From positions 1 through 12,925 of the forward strand of contig CABSMX010000061.1 of assembly GCA_902478945.1 (NCBI GenBank): a DNA stretch of 12,925 bases. Reading direction: 5' to 3'. The stretch's first letter is position 1. Each line of letters opens with the position of its first letter. The notes under the pieces are model-generated. The model made no database searches, had not been told where the DNA came from, and was given only the letters and a program-made list of their open reading frames with translations. This DNA is from an uncultured Collinsella sp. Its GTDB lineage: Bacteria > Actinomycetota > Coriobacteriia > Coriobacteriales > Coriobacteriaceae. Of this stretch, positions 12,202-12,925 are shown piece by piece. A program made the position numbers and the translations under genes.

Positions 12202-12642
12202 TTATGCCCCAACTTGGCCGCTTGCGCTCCAGAGCGTGTTGTCGGCAAGTGCGATGAGCACGTTCTGGCAGCGAACGATATCGGCATGGGGCACATACTT
12301 GTTGGGCTTGTGCGCGAGCGCTAACGAGCCGGGGCCGTAGCTCATGCAATTGCGGTTACCCGTCTTGCCGGCAATAACGGCGGTGTCGGTGTAGCCGGTA
12401 AAGAAGCCGACGGTCGTGTCCGCGTTCCAGCCATCGCCCAAGGTGACGGTATCCATGTGACAGATGTAGACGAGCTCGCGTATCTCTGCGGCGTCCAACA
12501 CGGGCGAATCGAGTTTGGCAACATATGTCTCGACCAGGTCTTTGATATGTTGTTCGATCTCGCCCTTATACGCGCCGGGGTCCGAGCTGTCAATCTTCAC
12601 AAGCTCCTGCGCAAGCCGCCAGACAAAGTCCTCATCAACCAT
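12202..12642 (-). pseudogene. M20-family peptidase gene with an apparent in-frame internal deletion
   Basis: The 146-aa product joins the two ends of an M20 metallopeptidase (ArgE/DapE/dipeptidase type, normally about 400 aa). Residues 1-77 are the N-terminal part: FVWRLAQELVKIDSSDPG and the first zinc motif CHMDTV with His62 and Asp64. Residues 78-146 are the C-terminal end: GFFTGYTDTAVIAG, SYGPGSLALAHKPN with the last zinc ligand His111, and the final helix. The join is near 12412 (GWNADTT then VGFF). Missing are the bridging Asp, the catalytic Glu pair, the next ligand and the dimerization domain, so activity is not expected. The frame is intact. The ATG at 12642 has GGAAAG about 12 bp upstream; the frame continues to 12732 without family similarity. 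A real deletion, or an assembly collapse near this adapter-ended tip, are both possible. Confidence 0.7.
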
Positions 12643-12884
12643 ACAATCAGTCTGCTTTCCAAACCGATTGAAAGCCACCTGCAGATTCGCGACGTGCACG
12701 TAGCAGTATTTACCGTTCGCAGGCCGAGCCATCGCGTCTGCCGTCCGGGCGGGCTCGCAAACGACATAGTGGGTACGTACCTTTCATGGACGACATGCTG
12801 TGCGACATATCTGCCTTTCGGTATCACCGGATACCCCCACAGGTCTTGGCGATAATGCCGGACCTGCCCGATTCTGCGGACGAT

Positions 12885-12925
12885 CTGTCTCTTATACACA
12901 TCTCCGAGCCCACGAGACTACGCTG
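12885..12925. other. Nextera mosaic end, read-2 adapter and partial index
   Basis: 12885-12903 is the 19-bp mosaic end CTGTCTCTTATACACATCT. 12904-12918 is CCGAGCCCACGAGAC, the rest of the Nextera read-2 adapter. The last seven bases, TACGCTG, would be the start of the i7 index and fit the index I recall as TACGCTGC. All of this is library sequence, so the true insert ends at 12884. Confidence 0.97.

Noticed and set aside
12772..12781. GGTACGTACC, a 10-bp perfect palindrome upstream of the M20 gene
   Set aside because: Too short to call an operator, with no second copy or promoter context in the window.
12597..12899. Minus-strand frame beginning MYKRQ
   Set aside because: The first residues are translated adapter (mosaic end), a known artefact, and the rest lies out of frame over the M20 gene and its upstream region.
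1..12925. CRISPR array, tRNA or rRNA genes, prophage or defence genes
   Set aside because: No regularly spaced repeats, no cloverleaf or rRNA-like stretch and no phage or nuclease-defence domain set was seen by eye.

Overview
The window is a GC-rich (roughly 60%) bacterial fragment with short intergenic gaps, mixed gene orientation and Shine-Dalgarno sequences of the AAAGGAG/GGGAGG type. Gene content and style (GTG and ATG starts, an SmtB-like sensor, a DtxR/MntR-like regulator, DUF1015-like and M20 proteins, tandem histidine phosphatases) fit a gut Actinomycetota of the Coriobacteriia, for example a Collinsella-like genome. That placement is an inference from gene style, not a search. Both ends are library artefact: bases 1-13 are the end of a Tn5/Nextera mosaic end, and 12885-12925 are a full mosaic end, the read-2 adapter and the first bases of an index. 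Only 14-12884 is biological.

Layout. 14-1795 (+): 3' part of an ABC-F ATPase gene, then a Cof-type HAD phosphatase. 2009-2398 (+): a two-domain DtxR/MntR-like metalloregulator behind an inverted-repeat operator candidate. 2399-2679: gap between convergent genes that holds a striking 129-bp nested palindrome. 2680-5383 (-): a heavy-metal efflux operon, read from high to low coordinates as SmtB-like sensor, stand-alone HMA metallochaperone, and PIB-2 (Zn/Cd/Pb) P-type ATPase with no HMA domain of its own. It carries three near-identical SmtB-type operators, one of them exactly in the -35/-10 spacer of a near-consensus promoter. 5687-6655 (-): a DEDDh exonuclease. 6827-7915 (+): a predicted 10-TM heavy-metal (probably Mn) exporter with a His-rich loop. 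8082-9167 (-): an UPF0178/YaiI-family protein and an HdeD/DUF308 membrane protein, abutting. 9403-10074 (+): a nitroreductase with a DtxR/IdeR-like iron box just upstream. 10158-11354 (+): two tandem paralogous histidine phosphatases. 11482-12642 (-): a DUF1015-like protein and an M20 peptidase gene that seems to have lost its middle in frame.

How it works together. The core, about 2.0-7.9 kb, reads as a metal-homeostasis block: two metalloregulators of different families (SmtB and DtxR/MntR), a Zn/Cd pump with a separate metal-binding partner protein, and a Mn-type exporter. The SmtB-like protein has the full alpha-5 zinc site, so zinc (or cadmium) should release it from the three operators and turn on the efflux genes. 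The DtxR/MntR-like regulator may control the exporter (shared upstream motif) and the nitroreductase (iron-box-like site), but those links are inference. Most gene ends are marked by strong hairpins, several of them long and nested.
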